Positions 43,281 to 52,030 of a stretch of DNA of 64,000 nt are shown in pieces. The position numbers and the translations under genes were made by a program. Source of the stretch: Fibrobacter sp. UWH4. Its GTDB lineage: Bacteria > Fibrobacterota > Fibrobacteria > Fibrobacterales > Fibrobacteraceae. The notes beneath the pieces were generated by a model, which ran no database searches, was not told the origin of the DNA, and worked only from the letters and a program-made list of their open reading frames with translations. The stretch covers positions 1-64,000 of the forward strand of contig NZ_FRAY01000008.1 of NCBI RefSeq assembly GCF_900142475.1, in the 5' to 3' direction. Within the stretch, counting starts at the first letter, position 1. Each line of letters starts with the position of its first letter.

Positions 43281-43293
43281 TATATTTTAAGGT
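43281..43293 (+). promoter_or_regulatory. -10 box close to start codon (leaderless type)
   Basis: TATATT (43281-43286) is 7 nt before the ATG of the ROK regulator; no Shine-Dalgarno is visible. The -35 region falls in the operator. Confidence 0.55.
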
Positions 43294-44292
43294 ATGAAAC
43301 AAACGAACACAACAGCGGAATTAAAAAAACATAACACACGTGCCGTCAAGACAGCGCTGCTTTCACTCGGTGCAGCCACGAAGGCGGAGCTTTCGCAGGC
43401 GACTGGACTCAGCGTCGTCACCTGCGGCACCATTTTGAACGAATTAACCGCTGCAGGCGAAATCACCGAAGAATCCCAGCGCATTTCTAGCGGCGGGCGC
43501 CCCGCCATAGCCTACCAGTACAATCACGAATGGGGCAAGTCGCTCTGCATATACGCCTACTCCGACAACGAAGAAAAGCTTCTGCATTTCCGCGTCCAGG
43601 ATATCTGCGGCAACATCAAGCAAAACGGGACCTTCAGGGAAAGACTCATTTCTCCCGAAGTCATCATCTCCAATATCCGCAAAATCCTGAAAAAGGAAGC
43701 CGACATCAAAATCATCGTTATCGGCGTACAGGGTTGCGTCAATAACGGCATCATCGAGTTTTCAGACATCGAGGAACTCCGTGGAACAAATCTGGCAGAA
43801 AGAATTGAACACGCGCTAAAAATTCCGACCGTTGTCGAGAACGACATGAATACCATTGCGTTAGGTTATTCAAAATCAAACAGCAACGAGAAAAACGTGG
43901 CGCTCCTCTTTTTCCCGAAAAGGAACACGCCCGCAGGCGGCTTTATCGTCGACGGGAAAATCCTACGCGGCACCTCGAACCTTGCCGGCGAACTTTCGTA
44001 CTACCCCTTCAATTTTAACAAAAGCAGCCAAACGGCGGCCTTCAGCGACATAGAGTACGCGATGCCTATCGTAAACCAGCTTGTCACTGCGGCAGTCGTC
44101 TTCCTTGACCCCGCTCAGATCGTGCTTACCGGCGGGCTTGCATCCGAAATGAACGAGCAGGCCATCGTCCAGCACTTGCGCAGGCATCTGGACCGTTTGC
44201 AGCTGCCCCGAATCATCATCAAGCCCAATACCGAAAGCGAATATTTCGCAGGGCTCTACAACCTTGCCGTGGAACATCTTTTGGAATTATAA
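43294..44292 (+). CDS. ROK-family transcriptional regulator
   Basis: A 332-residue protein with an N-terminal winged helix (residues 1-75: TKAELSQATGLSVVTCGTIL is the recognition helix region, followed by wing RISSGGRPAI) and a ROK-like C-terminal domain (VENDMNTIALGYS, LAGELSY, TGGLASEMN). The usual ROK zinc motif CGxxGCxE is absent, so the ligand may not be a sugar. It is divergent from the transporter/carboxylase operon and 11 bp upstream of allophanate hydrolase, so it is the likely repressor of the whole pathway, responding to guanidine or an intermediate. Confidence 0.85.
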   Translation: MKQTNTTAELKKHNTRAVKTALLSLGAATKAELSQATGLSVVTCGTILNELTAAGEITEESQRISSGGRPAIAYQYNHEWGKSLCIYAYSDNEEKLLHFRVQDICGNIKQNGTFRERLISPEVIISNIRKILKKEADIKIIVIGVQGCVNNGIIEFSDIEELRGTNLAERIEHALKIPTVVENDMNTIALGYSKSNSNEKNVALLFFPKRNTPAGGFIVDGKILRGTSNLAGELSYYPFNFNKSSQTAAFSDIEYAMPIVNQLVTAAVVFLDPAQIVLTGGLASEMNEQAIVQHLRRHLDRLQLPRIIIKPNTESEYFAGLYNLAVEHLLEL

Positions 44293-44303
44293 CAGGAGGA
44301 TTT

Positions 44304-46070
44304 ATGGACCTCAGAATATCATCCCTCTTAAACGCATACCGCAGCGGGGCGACAACTCCACGCGCCGTCATCGAATACGTCCTTGCCGAAATGGAAAAGG
44401 CACCCGCACAAATCTGGATCAGCCGCCTTTCGAAGGAGGCCCTGGAAAAATACCTGGAACCGCTCGAAAAGTTTTCCGAATTTCCCGAAGACAAGCCGCT
44501 TTTCGGAATTCCATTCGCCATCAAGGACAACATCGACGTGGAAGGTCTCGAAAGCACCTCGGCATGCCCCGCCTACGCCTATACGGCAGCAAAAAATTCA
44601 TTTGTCGTAAGCCGCCTGATTGAAGCTGGCGCCATCCCGGTCGGAAAGACGAACATGGACCAGTTCGCCACGGGACTCGTCGGAACACGCAGCCCCTACG
44701 GAGCCATTCCCAACAGGTATGCTCCAGAATACATTTCAGGCGGAAGCAGCAGCGGTTCGGCGGCATCGCTCGCCTATGAACTCTGCAGTTTCGCCCTCGG
44801 CACCGATACGGCGGGCTCCGGGCGCGTTCCCGCGGCATTCAACAAGCTGGTAGGCGTCAAGCCGACGCGCGGTCTGCTCAGCACAAACGGGGTCATTCCC
44901 GCTTGCCGAAGCCTCGACTGCGTCAGCATCTTTGCGCTAGATATTGAAGACGCGAAAATGGTCTTGAACGTCGCACAAGGAGAAGATCCCGAAGACCCGT
45001 ATTCCAGGGAAGCTCCATGGAACGCCAATGCGGAACTGCGTGCGAGACTCACCGAAAAATGGACCTTCGGCGTGCCCGACACGTTAGAGTTTTTCGGCAA
45101 CGAGGGCTACCGAGAAGCATTCGAAAAAGCAGTTTGCGCATTCGAAAGGGCTGGCGGTACAAAGGTCGTCGTCCCGTTCGAACCCTTCCTGAAAGCGGCG
45201 AGGCTTCTCTACGAAGGTCCATGGGTTTTCGAACGCTACAATGCCGTCGGAAAATTCATCGAGGAGCATTCGGACGAAATTCATCCGGTAACCAAGGCAA
45301 TCATATCGCCTAAACAAATTCCGCATCCGTCAGAAGTCTTCGAAGGCTTCCATAAGTTGCAAGCATATAAGAAAATTACAGATAAAATAATATCGTCGGT
45401 CGATTTTCTGCTTACACCGACCGCAGGGACCATCTACAAGACGGACGAAGTCGAAAGCAACCCCATCGCGTTGAATTCCAATCTGGGTTACTACACCAAC
45501 TATATGAACCTGCTGGATTATTCGGCTCTCGCCATCCCCGCTGAAGACGCTACAGGCAAAGACGAAAACGCAACGAGCCTTCCGTTTGGCGTAACGCTCG
45601 TGGGCAAGGCTTTCGACGATTACAAGCTGCTCGATGCCGCCGAAGCGGCTAAGCCCTTCCTTGAAAAAAGAATACCGCTTGCCGTCTGTGGCGCCCACCT
45701 CAGAGGATGCCGGCTCTATTGGGAGCTTTCGCGCGCAACCTTCCTGAAAGGCACTAGAACAGCTCCCGAATACAGGATGTTTACTTTCAACGATCACGGT
45801 ATTCAAAAGCCCGCACTCGTCTCCTGCCCTAAAGGAGAAGGGCACAGTTTCTACATCGAAATCTACGGGCTCACCGCAGAGGACTTCGGCAATTTTGTAA
45901 GCCGCATTCCGAAACCGCTTTGCATCGGCAAAATCAAGACAATCGACGGGACACTTGTTTCGGGATTCCTTTCCGACACCTCTATGGGTGAGTGGATTTA
46001 CGACAAGAAGGCTGTCGATATCTCGGAGTACGGTGACTGGAGAAAGTATATCGCGGCTACAAAGAAGTAG
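44304..46070 (+). CDS. atzF: Allophanate hydrolase
   Basis: A 588-residue amidase-signature enzyme. The catalytic triad is visible: Lys74 (AIKDNID), cis-Ser148 in GGSSSGSA and nucleophile Ser172 in TDTAGSGR, with the same spacings as in characterised AtzF (74 and 24 residues). The C-terminal 170 residues (GRKL-type domain, MFTFNDHGIQKPALV...) match the second domain of allophanate hydrolase. It turns allophanate into two CO2 and two NH3, the last step after carboxylation and deimination. AGGAGG lies 5 nt before the ATG, one of the best ribosome sites in the window. It is co-transcribed with the ROK regulator. Confidence 0.93.
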   Translation: MDLRISSLLNAYRSGATTPRAVIEYVLAEMEKAPAQIWISRLSKEALEKYLEPLEKFSEFPEDKPLFGIPFAIKDNIDVEGLESTSACPAYAYTAAKNSFVVSRLIEAGAIPVGKTNMDQFATGLVGTRSPYGAIPNRYAPEYISGGSSSGSAASLAYELCSFALGTDTAGSGRVPAAFNKLVGVKPTRGLLSTNGVIPACRSLDCVSIFALDIEDAKMVLNVAQGEDPEDPYSREAPWNANAELRARLTEKWTFGVPDTLEFFGNEGYREAFEKAVCAFERAGGTKVVVPFEPFLKAARLLYEGPWVFERYNAVGKFIEEHSDEIHPVTKAIISPKQIPHPSEVFEGFHKLQAYKKITDKIISSVDFLLTPTAGTIYKTDEVESNPIALNSNLGYYTNYMNLLDYSALAIPAEDATGKDENATSLPFGVTLVGKAFDDYKLLDAAEAAKPFLEKRIPLAVCGAHLRGCRLYWELSRATFLKGTRTAPEYRMFTFNDHGIQKPALVSCPKGEGHSFYIEIYGLTAEDFGNFVSRIPKPLCIGKIKTIDGTLVSGFLSDTSMGEWIYDKKAVDISEYGDWRKYIAATKK

Positions 46071-46105
46071 TTGCGATTTCAAGGCTGCTCTAGCAGAAAT
46101 TTTGT

Positions 46106-46118
46106 TATTTTATCGGGT
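46106..46118 (+). promoter_or_regulatory. -10 box close to start codon (leaderless type)
   Basis: TATTTT (46106-46111) is 7 nt before the ATG of the alkylation-repair gene; no Shine-Dalgarno is present. Confidence 0.45.
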
Positions 46119-46952
46119 ATGACTCCCGCCGAACTTGTCAAGCGCCTGTTGGCCGAACAGGATTTAAAGTACCGCGACTTTCATGCGTCGCTGTTGCCGA
46201 ACATCGACAAGAAAACGATTATCGGCGTGCGCGTGCCTACCATGCGAAAAATCGCGAAAGAGTTCGCGGATTCTGCAAAGGGCTCCGCGAGGATTGCTGG
46301 TTCTGCGGCTGGATCTGCGACGGATTCAACGGTTGCAAAATCCGTGCCGACTGATGTCGCCAAATTTTTAGACAAGCTCCCGCACAAATACTTCGAAGAA
46401 AACCAGGTGCACCTTTTTGTGGTCGAGCGCATCAAGGATTTTGACGATTGCCTGCATCGCATCGAGCAGTTTTTGCCCTACATCGACAACTGGGCCGTAT
46501 GCGACGGTAAATCGCCAAAGGCTTTGCTTAAGGACGAGGCGCGGTTCGTGTCGTGCATCGAAAAATGGCTCAAGTCAAAGCACCCTTACACGGTTCGCTT
46601 CGGCGTGAACATGCTCATGAACTTTTTCCTGGACGAGCGATTCGACAAGAAGTTTTCGAAGTGGGTCGCGGCTATCGACGAAAACCTTTTCGATGATGAT
46701 TCGACGGGGGCAGCACAGCCCCAGAAGCAGGCCGCATCGGTAAACGCCGCCCGTCCCACCGACCGCTACTACGTGCAGATGGTCATCGCCTGGTACATGG
46801 CGACGGCGCTTGCCAAGCAGTGGGACGCAACATTCCCCTACATCAAGGGCCGCAAACTTTCGCCCTGGATCCACGCAAAAACCATCCAGAAAGCCTGCGA
46901 AAGCTACCGCATCACATCGGAGCAAAAAGAAATCCTGCGTGGGTTGAAATAG
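46119..46952 (+). CDS. DNA alkylation repair protein (AlkD-like HEAT-repeat glycosylase)
   Basis: A 277-residue all-helical protein of the AlkD/COG4912 family: IGVRVPTMRKIAKEF, EENQVHLFVVERIKDFD, IDNWAVCDG and YYVQMVIAWYMATAL are family landmarks. It removes bulky or charged N3/N7 alkyl bases from DNA. Two low-complexity segments are inserted: residues 51-78 (DSAKGSARIAGSAAGS onward) and around 188-207 (STGAAQPQKQAASVN), lengthening it beyond the usual 230 or so. The start at 46119 follows a -10 box. Confidence 0.85.
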   Translation: MTPAELVKRLLAEQDLKYRDFHASLLPNIDKKTIIGVRVPTMRKIAKEFADSAKGSARIAGSAAGSATDSTVAKSVPTDVAKFLDKLPHKYFEENQVHLFVVERIKDFDDCLHRIEQFLPYIDNWAVCDGKSPKALLKDEARFVSCIEKWLKSKHPYTVRFGVNMLMNFFLDERFDKKFSKWVAAIDENLFDDDSTGAAQPQKQAASVNAARPTDRYYVQMVIAWYMATALAKQWDATFPYIKGRKLSPWIHAKTIQKACESYRITSEQKEILRGLK

Positions 46953-46981
46953 AACCGTAATTTCCCCGAAAAAGTCCACAT

Positions 46982-47010
46982 TTGACATTTATTCATTTTG
47001 GGGGTATATT
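46982..47010 (+). promoter_or_regulatory. Promoter of the GH30 gene, leaderless
   Basis: TTGACA (46982-46987) and TATATT (47005-47010) with a 17-nt spacer. The transcription start should fall at 47017-47018, that is at the first ATG. This is the clearest leaderless arrangement in the window because both hexamers are near consensus. Confidence 0.7.
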
Positions 47011-47017
47011 TAGGGGT

Positions 47018-49006
47018 ATGATGGGTATTGGTAAAGATTTTAAAGTCTCGGGCGTGGCCCTTGCCGCGTTCTGTTTAGCAGGTTTATTTGCCCCTGCGCA
47101 TGCACAGACTAAGGTCGTTGTGGACCCCGGCAAAAAGTATCAGGTTTTCGAGGGCTGGGGCACGAGTCTCTGCTGGTGGGCCGTAAAGGCGGGCGCCTGG
47201 AGCGAGGCGAACCGCAGCAAGCTTCTGGGTGCGATTGCCGACCCGGACACGGGTCTGGGCTACACGATTTTCCGCTACAACATCGGCGGCGGCGACCAGC
47301 CGGGCCATAATCACCTCACGAAGGGCGACGGCGGCGCGAACGTTCCCGGCTACAAGCCTACCGAAAAGGGCGATTTCGACTGGACGGCAGACCCGTACCA
47401 GCGCACGATCGCGGTTGAACTTTCCAAGCGCGTAAAGGACCCGATTTTCGAGGCGTTCAGCAATTCGCCCCCGTGGTGGATGACCAAGAGCGGTTGCGTC
47501 TCGGGCTCTAGCGACGGTAGCGACAACCTCAAGGAAGACTATTTCGACGACTTCGCGGACTACCTCTCCGAAGTGGCGCTGCACTTCAAGAAGGAATGGG
47601 GAATTACGTTCCGCACGGTGGAACCGTTCAACGAGCCGAGTGCCGGCTGGTGGAAATCGAACGGCGGGCAGGAAGGTTGCGGCTTCAAGAACAACCAGAC
47701 GAAAATGATTGTGGAACTCGGCAAGGCGCTTCAGAAGAAGGGCCTGTTCCCGGAGACTTCGGTGAGTGCCGCCGACGAGACGAACATTGGCGATGCCTTG
47801 AACCAGTTCAACAAGTACAGTTCCGAAGCGCTTTCTTACATGTTCCAGGTGAACACGCACAGCTATTCCGGCGGCGACAACCGCGCCAAACTTTTCAATG
47901 CGGCGTTCGCGAAAGACAAGAAGGTGTGGCAGTCCGAAACGGGACCGCTTCACAAGAGCGGCGACGAGAACATTGCACTCTGGATGGCGGGCGTGATTCT
48001 TGCGGACCTGCGCGACATGAAGGCGAGCGCCTGGGTGGACTGGCAGATTGGCGACCCGGCCGAGAACTGGCGTAGCCTCGCGCTGAACCACAGCAAGCAG
48101 ACTTTCAGCCCGAATGCGCGCTACTACATGCATGCCGCATTCAGCCGCTACATCCGTCCGGGCTCGCGCATTATCGACAGCGATAACGGCAATACGCTCG
48201 CGGCGCTGCGAGAAGATGGCGCCTTGGTGCTCGTGGTTCGTAACAGCGGCTCAAGCGACGTGAGGTATGAATTCGACTTGCGCGGGTTTGACAAAATCGG
48301 CGCAAGCGCGAAGGTGGTACGGTTCGAATTGCCGGGCAGTTTAACGACGCAATCCGATATTGCGGTGTCGGGGAAGACGCTCTCGATGACGGCGAAGTCC
48401 AACACGATTACCACGATGGTGATTGACGGCGCCGAAGGTGGCGTCTGCAAGCCGGATTCCATTATTCCGTATTCGAAGATCAACAATAACGAAGGTTGGT
48501 CCACCGCAACTGATATCTCGCTTTCCAAGGGCGATTCGCTTTCGATTGGCCCGCACCCGTGGGAAGGCGGGCGCTGGGTATGGAGCGGCCCGAACAACTT
48601 TACCTCCACGAACCGCGAAATCCACATCGGCAAGATGGACGGCACCATGAGTGGCTACTACAAGGCGGTCCACACGAACGCCTCGGGCTGCGAGGGCTCC
48701 GTGACCTTCAAGGTCGTCGTAGACGATCCGGCGCACCCCTTCGTGGAACCGGATACCACCAAACAGGATTCGACGAGAGATTCGTCGTCGGTAGCGCTGC
48801 GCGATTTCGGAATGTACAGGCAGGAAATGTTCCGTCCAGGCGAACCTTTGCAATTATTCGACATGCAAGGGCGCTTCCTCGGCACACTGCCGGCAGGCTC
48901 CTGGCAGGCTGAAAACATCGCAGCATCGGTCCGCCAGCATTTCAAGCAGGCGGGAACGTTCCTGATTCGTCAGGGAGTACAGATGCACCGCATCCAGGTG
49001 CATTAA
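47018..49006 (+). CDS. Secreted glycoside hydrolase family 30
   Basis: A 662-residue exported enzyme. A signal peptide (residues 1-29, FAPAHAQ) precedes a GH30 barrel with acid/base Glu206 in EPFNEPSAGWW and nucleophile Glu307 in VWQSETGPL. The opening VFEGWGTSLCWWA and later RYNIGGGDQPGHNH resemble the endo-beta-1,6-galactanase and xylanase-type members. After the family beta-sandwich (to about 485) come an Ig-like domain with CKPDSI...GSVTFKVVVDD and a C-terminal tail of the Fibrobacter secreted-protein type (LQLFDMQGRFLGTLPAG...HRIQVH). It acts on plant polysaccharide outside the cell or at its surface; the exact substrate is inferred. A second ATG at 47021 is possible. Confidence 0.88.
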   Translation: MMGIGKDFKVSGVALAAFCLAGLFAPAHAQTKVVVDPGKKYQVFEGWGTSLCWWAVKAGAWSEANRSKLLGAIADPDTGLGYTIFRYNIGGGDQPGHNHLTKGDGGANVPGYKPTEKGDFDWTADPYQRTIAVELSKRVKDPIFEAFSNSPPWWMTKSGCVSGSSDGSDNLKEDYFDDFADYLSEVALHFKKEWGITFRTVEPFNEPSAGWWKSNGGQEGCGFKNNQTKMIVELGKALQKKGLFPETSVSAADETNIGDALNQFNKYSSEALSYMFQVNTHSYSGGDNRAKLFNAAFAKDKKVWQSETGPLHKSGDENIALWMAGVILADLRDMKASAWVDWQIGDPAENWRSLALNHSKQTFSPNARYYMHAAFSRYIRPGSRIIDSDNGNTLAALREDGALVLVVRNSGSSDVRYEFDLRGFDKIGASAKVVRFELPGSLTTQSDIAVSGKTLSMTAKSNTITTMVIDGAEGGVCKPDSIIPYSKINNNEGWSTATDISLSKGDSLSIGPHPWEGGRWVWSGPNNFTSTNREIHIGKMDGTMSGYYKAVHTNASGCEGSVTFKVVVDDPAHPFVEPDTTKQDSTRDSSSVALRDFGMYRQEMFRPGEPLQLFDMQGRFLGTLPAGSWQAENIAASVRQHFKQAGTFLIRQGVQMHRIQVH

Positions 49007-49026
49007 ACGGCATATCAGGAAGTGCC

Positions 49027-49620
49027 TTAAGCGGCGCGACCCTGCCCTGCCTTGATTTCCTTGTTCAGGATTTTCTGACTGCGAATCGCAACGGTCGGGT
49101 GCTCGCGGTAAATTACCGCAAAAAGCTTCGTATAGGGAATCTCGCTTACGGCAAGGTCGCGCATCGCGGCCTTCGCTACTTTCTTGCCAAGTTTCTCGAA
49201 GGCGTAACGGTCCGCCTCGTATTCCTGATGCCAGCAATACAAGTGGAATACCGTACGGAACGGGATTGCCGCCAGGTGCAGCCACAGAACCGCTTCCACA
49301 AGCGACATTCCGCGACTCGCCAGCAGAAAGGCAAAGAGCCACACGGCAAGCAACAGCAAAGCGACCTTCGCCAAATTCCGCAAGATGCCGTGCCGCAACT
49401 CCGAATGGCCTTCCTCGTGCTTTCGGACAAATTCATTCTCGGTAGGTTCCCTGCGATTCTCCGGCAACGGCACGATATCGTTCACCAGCGGAATCAGGCG
49501 GAGCACGGCAAATACACCGCCACGCAACTGCGAAAGCCTCCGCTCGCGAATTTCCAAAGCAAGCCGAGCCATCACCTCGATCACGAGGACCGCAACGAGT
49601 ATCACAGTCGCCGAGATCAT
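49027..49620 (-). CDS. Membrane M48-like zinc metalloprotease
   Basis: A 197-residue inner-membrane protein with two to three hydrophobic helices (VILVAVLVIEVMARLAL, VALLLLAVWLFAFLL). The zinc motif is HEEGH (residues 68-72) and the third ligand is likely Glu in QEYEADRYAFEKLG, the order of M48 peptidases though in a shortened version. It may process envelope proteins. Its ATG overlaps the TGA of DUF4954 by four bases (ATGA), so the two are translationally coupled. Confidence 0.7.
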   Translation of the reverse strand: MISATVILVAVLVIEVMARLALEIRERRLSQLRGGVFAVLRLIPLVNDIVPLPENRREPTENEFVRKHEEGHSELRHGILRNLAKVALLLLAVWLFAFLLASRGMSLVEAVLWLHLAAIPFRTVFHLYCWHQEYEADRYAFEKLGKKVAKAAMRDLAVSEIPYTKLFAVIYREHPTVAIRSQKILNKEIKAGQGRAA

Positions 49621-51494
49621 TCCGCCTTGGCCGTCTTCACGATAGACGCCAAACGGCGCAGCTTATCTTCGACTCGGTTCTTTTCCCATTCGGTAAATCC
49701 CCTGTCCACGGGATGCGCGTCATCGTAGTCGTCGAAAATCTTTCGGCCACGATCGTTGTCCTTGTCGAGGCCGTGCGTCACGCGTTCAAACCAGTCCTTT
49801 TCAAGCTGGCGGTAACGCTTCAGCAACTCGTCGAACGTCTCGGGAAGCACCACCGTGCGCATCACGTCCTTGTTGGCATCGTTGGTCGAAAGGCGACGCA
49901 GTTCCTTGACCGGTTGCGACTGCAAATTCGGATCGTTCACCACCAGGGTTATCACCTGTTCCAGCGCATAGCGTTCCAAGTACTCGCGGTAAATCTTGAT
50001 CGCCTTCTGGCGCACGCGTTCGCGAAGGAAGTTTTCGCCAAGCCCGTCGATATGTTCCTTGGTGTAGAAATCGCGAACTTCCGTCACCTGCAGGCGCTGG
50101 TAGGCGTCGTATACATAGCGCAACGTATCGGGACTGAAAATCGTATAGAACGAAGCCGGCACGAACCCCTTGCCACGAATGGAATACTTGTAAAGGTTGC
50201 GGTCGAGCGCATAGGCGTTATTCGCATAATTCCAGCCAGGCACAATTTCATTCAGCCGCGGAGCAATGCCGTTCAGCTGCGGGTCCCCCGGCTTGATCAG
50301 CGAGAACGGGAACTTGACCCGTTGTGGGAGCGTCGTAAGTCCCGAAGCAATCAGCGTAAAGGGCGACTCGCGGTAATTCGCGGGGAACTTGACATTTACG
50401 CCGAGCCCAAAAAACATTCCCTGTCCGGGCATCACTTCCTGATCGGGCATACGGCCGGTATGGTTGCTACCCACGTTCGCGCCGTAGCCCAGGTTGCCAC
50501 ATCCGTCGGGCCAGAGCGCCGCAATCAAAAGCGAATGGTGATGCATCTGCGTCATGGGGCCCATGTACGAACTGTTCACCTCGCCTTCTTCAATATGGCA
50601 ACACGGAGCGATAATCGACGACTTCACGATCGCCTTGCAGGCAACCGTCGTACGGCTCATCAGCACAGAACCCTGCACCTCCGCGCCCGTATGGATCGTC
50701 ACGCCCATCTGCACGTTCGAATTTTCAAGAATCACGGAATCGTACACGTGGCTCGGTTCCTCGAGCGACGAAAGCACCACCGAGTTACGGATCTTCTCGG
50801 CGCCCTCGATACGCGCATGCGCACCGATCCAGCTGTTACGAATAATGTTCGTATTGCAGATAACCGCACCCTTCCCGACAATGCCGAAAGAAAGTGCGGT
50901 CTCTTCGCGGTATGCCTTGAGCTGCTCCGCGAACGCCGTCGCGACATCGGGCTCCGGCTTGTGGAAAAGCTGCAGGTCCACCAGCTCCATATTGATTTCG
51001 GGGAACACGAGAACGCTGCGACCGCCCATCTCGTTACCCACGTGCATCGCGTTGCCGACCATGTAGCTGATCTTTCCGCTGCTCACGATTGAGCCCACGT
51101 TCTGCACCACCGAACTGCTGCGTACCAGAATGTTGCTGAGCATCGCCACCTTGTGGACAAGAGCGTTCTCCACGAGACAGTTATGCACCAGGCTGTCGTA
51201 AATACCCGTCGGGAAAGACACGTCACCCGGCAACAGGAGTGTCCCGAAAAAGCGCGGCAAGTAAACCTCGCCCATGAACGAGCTCCGAATAATGCGGTTC
51301 GGGTCGAAGTCGTTTTCGACCATGACCTTCGCCCACGACTCGGAACGGTTGCCGTTCCTTTCGAGAACCTGAATCTCGGCCTCGGTCAATGGACGGTATT
51401 TGGACATTGACGCCCGGATCGTCTTGAAATTTTCGACGGAGGACGCCAAAACACTATTCTTGAGCACTTTTTTCAATTTGAGCAAGCGTTGCAT
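49617..51494 (-). CDS. DUF4954 left-handed beta-helix-like protein
   Basis: A 625-residue cytoplasmic protein of the DUF4954 type. Its centre (SVVLSSLEEPSHVYDSVILENSNVQMGVTIHTGAEVQGSVL) is hexapeptide-like and suggests a left-handed beta-helix as in nucleotidyl- or acyltransferases, and MGPMTQMHHHSLLIAALWPDG is strongly conserved-looking. The function is unknown. A -10 box (51506-51501) lies 6 nt before the ATG at 51494. A shorter start (MSKYRPLT, 51407) is possible. It is divergent, with 30 bp between starts, from the next gene. Confidence 0.7.
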   Translation of the reverse strand: MQRLLKLKKVLKNSVLASSVENFKTIRASMSKYRPLTEAEIQVLERNGNRSESWAKVMVENDFDPNRIIRSSFMGEVYLPRFFGTLLLPGDVSFPTGIYDSLVHNCLVENALVHKVAMLSNILVRSSSVVQNVGSIVSSGKISYMVGNAMHVGNEMGGRSVLVFPEINMELVDLQLFHKPEPDVATAFAEQLKAYREETALSFGIVGKGAVICNTNIIRNSWIGAHARIEGAEKIRNSVVLSSLEEPSHVYDSVILENSNVQMGVTIHTGAEVQGSVLMSRTTVACKAIVKSSIIAPCCHIEEGEVNSSYMGPMTQMHHHSLLIAALWPDGCGNLGYGANVGSNHTGRMPDQEVMPGQGMFFGLGVNVKFPANYRESPFTLIASGLTTLPQRVKFPFSLIKPGDPQLNGIAPRLNEIVPGWNYANNAYALDRNLYKYSIRGKGFVPASFYTIFSPDTLRYVYDAYQRLQVTEVRDFYTKEHIDGLGENFLRERVRQKAIKIYREYLERYALEQVITLVVNDPNLQSQPVKELRRLSTNDANKDVMRTVVLPETFDELLKRYRQLEKDWFERVTHGLDKDNDRGRKIFDDYDDAHPVDRGFTEWEKNRVEDKLRRLASIVKTAKAE

Positions 51495-51524
51495 GGTCAA
51501 AAAATAGACTAATTTTGTGCTGCG
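51495..51524. promoter_or_regulatory. Divergent leaderless promoters in 30 bp
   Basis: Between two divergent ATGs lie a minus-strand -10 TATTTT (51506-51501, 6 nt from ATG) and a plus-strand -10 TAATTT (51510-51515, 9 nt from ATG). The -35 regions must lie within each other's coding sequence. The two promoters probably exclude one another. Confidence 0.55.
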
Positions 51525-52025
51525 ATGAAGCAAGAACTCTTCAAATTGATTAGAAAGCACCACTTTAATATTTCTATCTACACCGAAGACATATTCGAAA
51601 GGCGGTGCCAGGAAGAAATTATCCGCAGCGACGAGGACAAAAGCTCCTTCGTCTATCTGGAATTCGACTTCTCGGCCATCGAAAAAATCCTGGGAGACAG
51701 GGACACCTGCATCCAATTCTGGGACGTATTCCTCACCGCACTCAACAAGAACAGCCGCGGAAGCGACATCCTCGGTTTCCTTGAAAACGGCTCGGGCCTT
51801 GGCATGCTGCTGCTCGATTCCAAGATCGAAAGCTGGATCCGCATCCGCGGAAGACTCCTGCAGACCGCGAACGACATGGACTTCAAGGGACTTGCGAACC
51901 TCCTTTCTGCCGTCATCAAGCCCATCGTCTACCCTGCCTGCGTAAGCGACGCGCAGGACATCAACGCCATTACTTCCATTTCGCAGGAATTCGCTCCCGC
52001 AGCCGCCGGCGAACCTTCCGCATAA
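51525..52025 (+). CDS. Protein resembling a degenerate GGDEF domain
   Basis: A 166-residue cytoplasmic protein. FVYLEFDFSAIEKILGDRDTCIQFWDVFL followed by SRGSDILGFLENGSGLGMLLLDS has the helix-strand order of a nucleotide-cyclase (GGDEF) fold, but the GGDEF motif is replaced by ENGSG. It is unlikely to make cyclic di-GMP. It is directly followed (5 nt) by a glycosyltransferase, suggesting a role in polysaccharide synthesis control. This reading is tentative. Confidence 0.45.
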   Translation: MKQELFKLIRKHHFNISIYTEDIFERRCQEEIIRSDEDKSSFVYLEFDFSAIEKILGDRDTCIQFWDVFLTALNKNSRGSDILGFLENGSGLGMLLLDSKIESWIRIRGRLLQTANDMDFKGLANLLSAVIKPIVYPACVSDAQDINAITSISQEFAPAAAGEPSA

Positions 52026-52030
52026 ACTAA

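Noticed and set aside
49713-51092. 459-codon plus-strand frame opposite DUF4954
   Set aside because: Antisense shadow, His/Arg-rich and without recognisable motifs.
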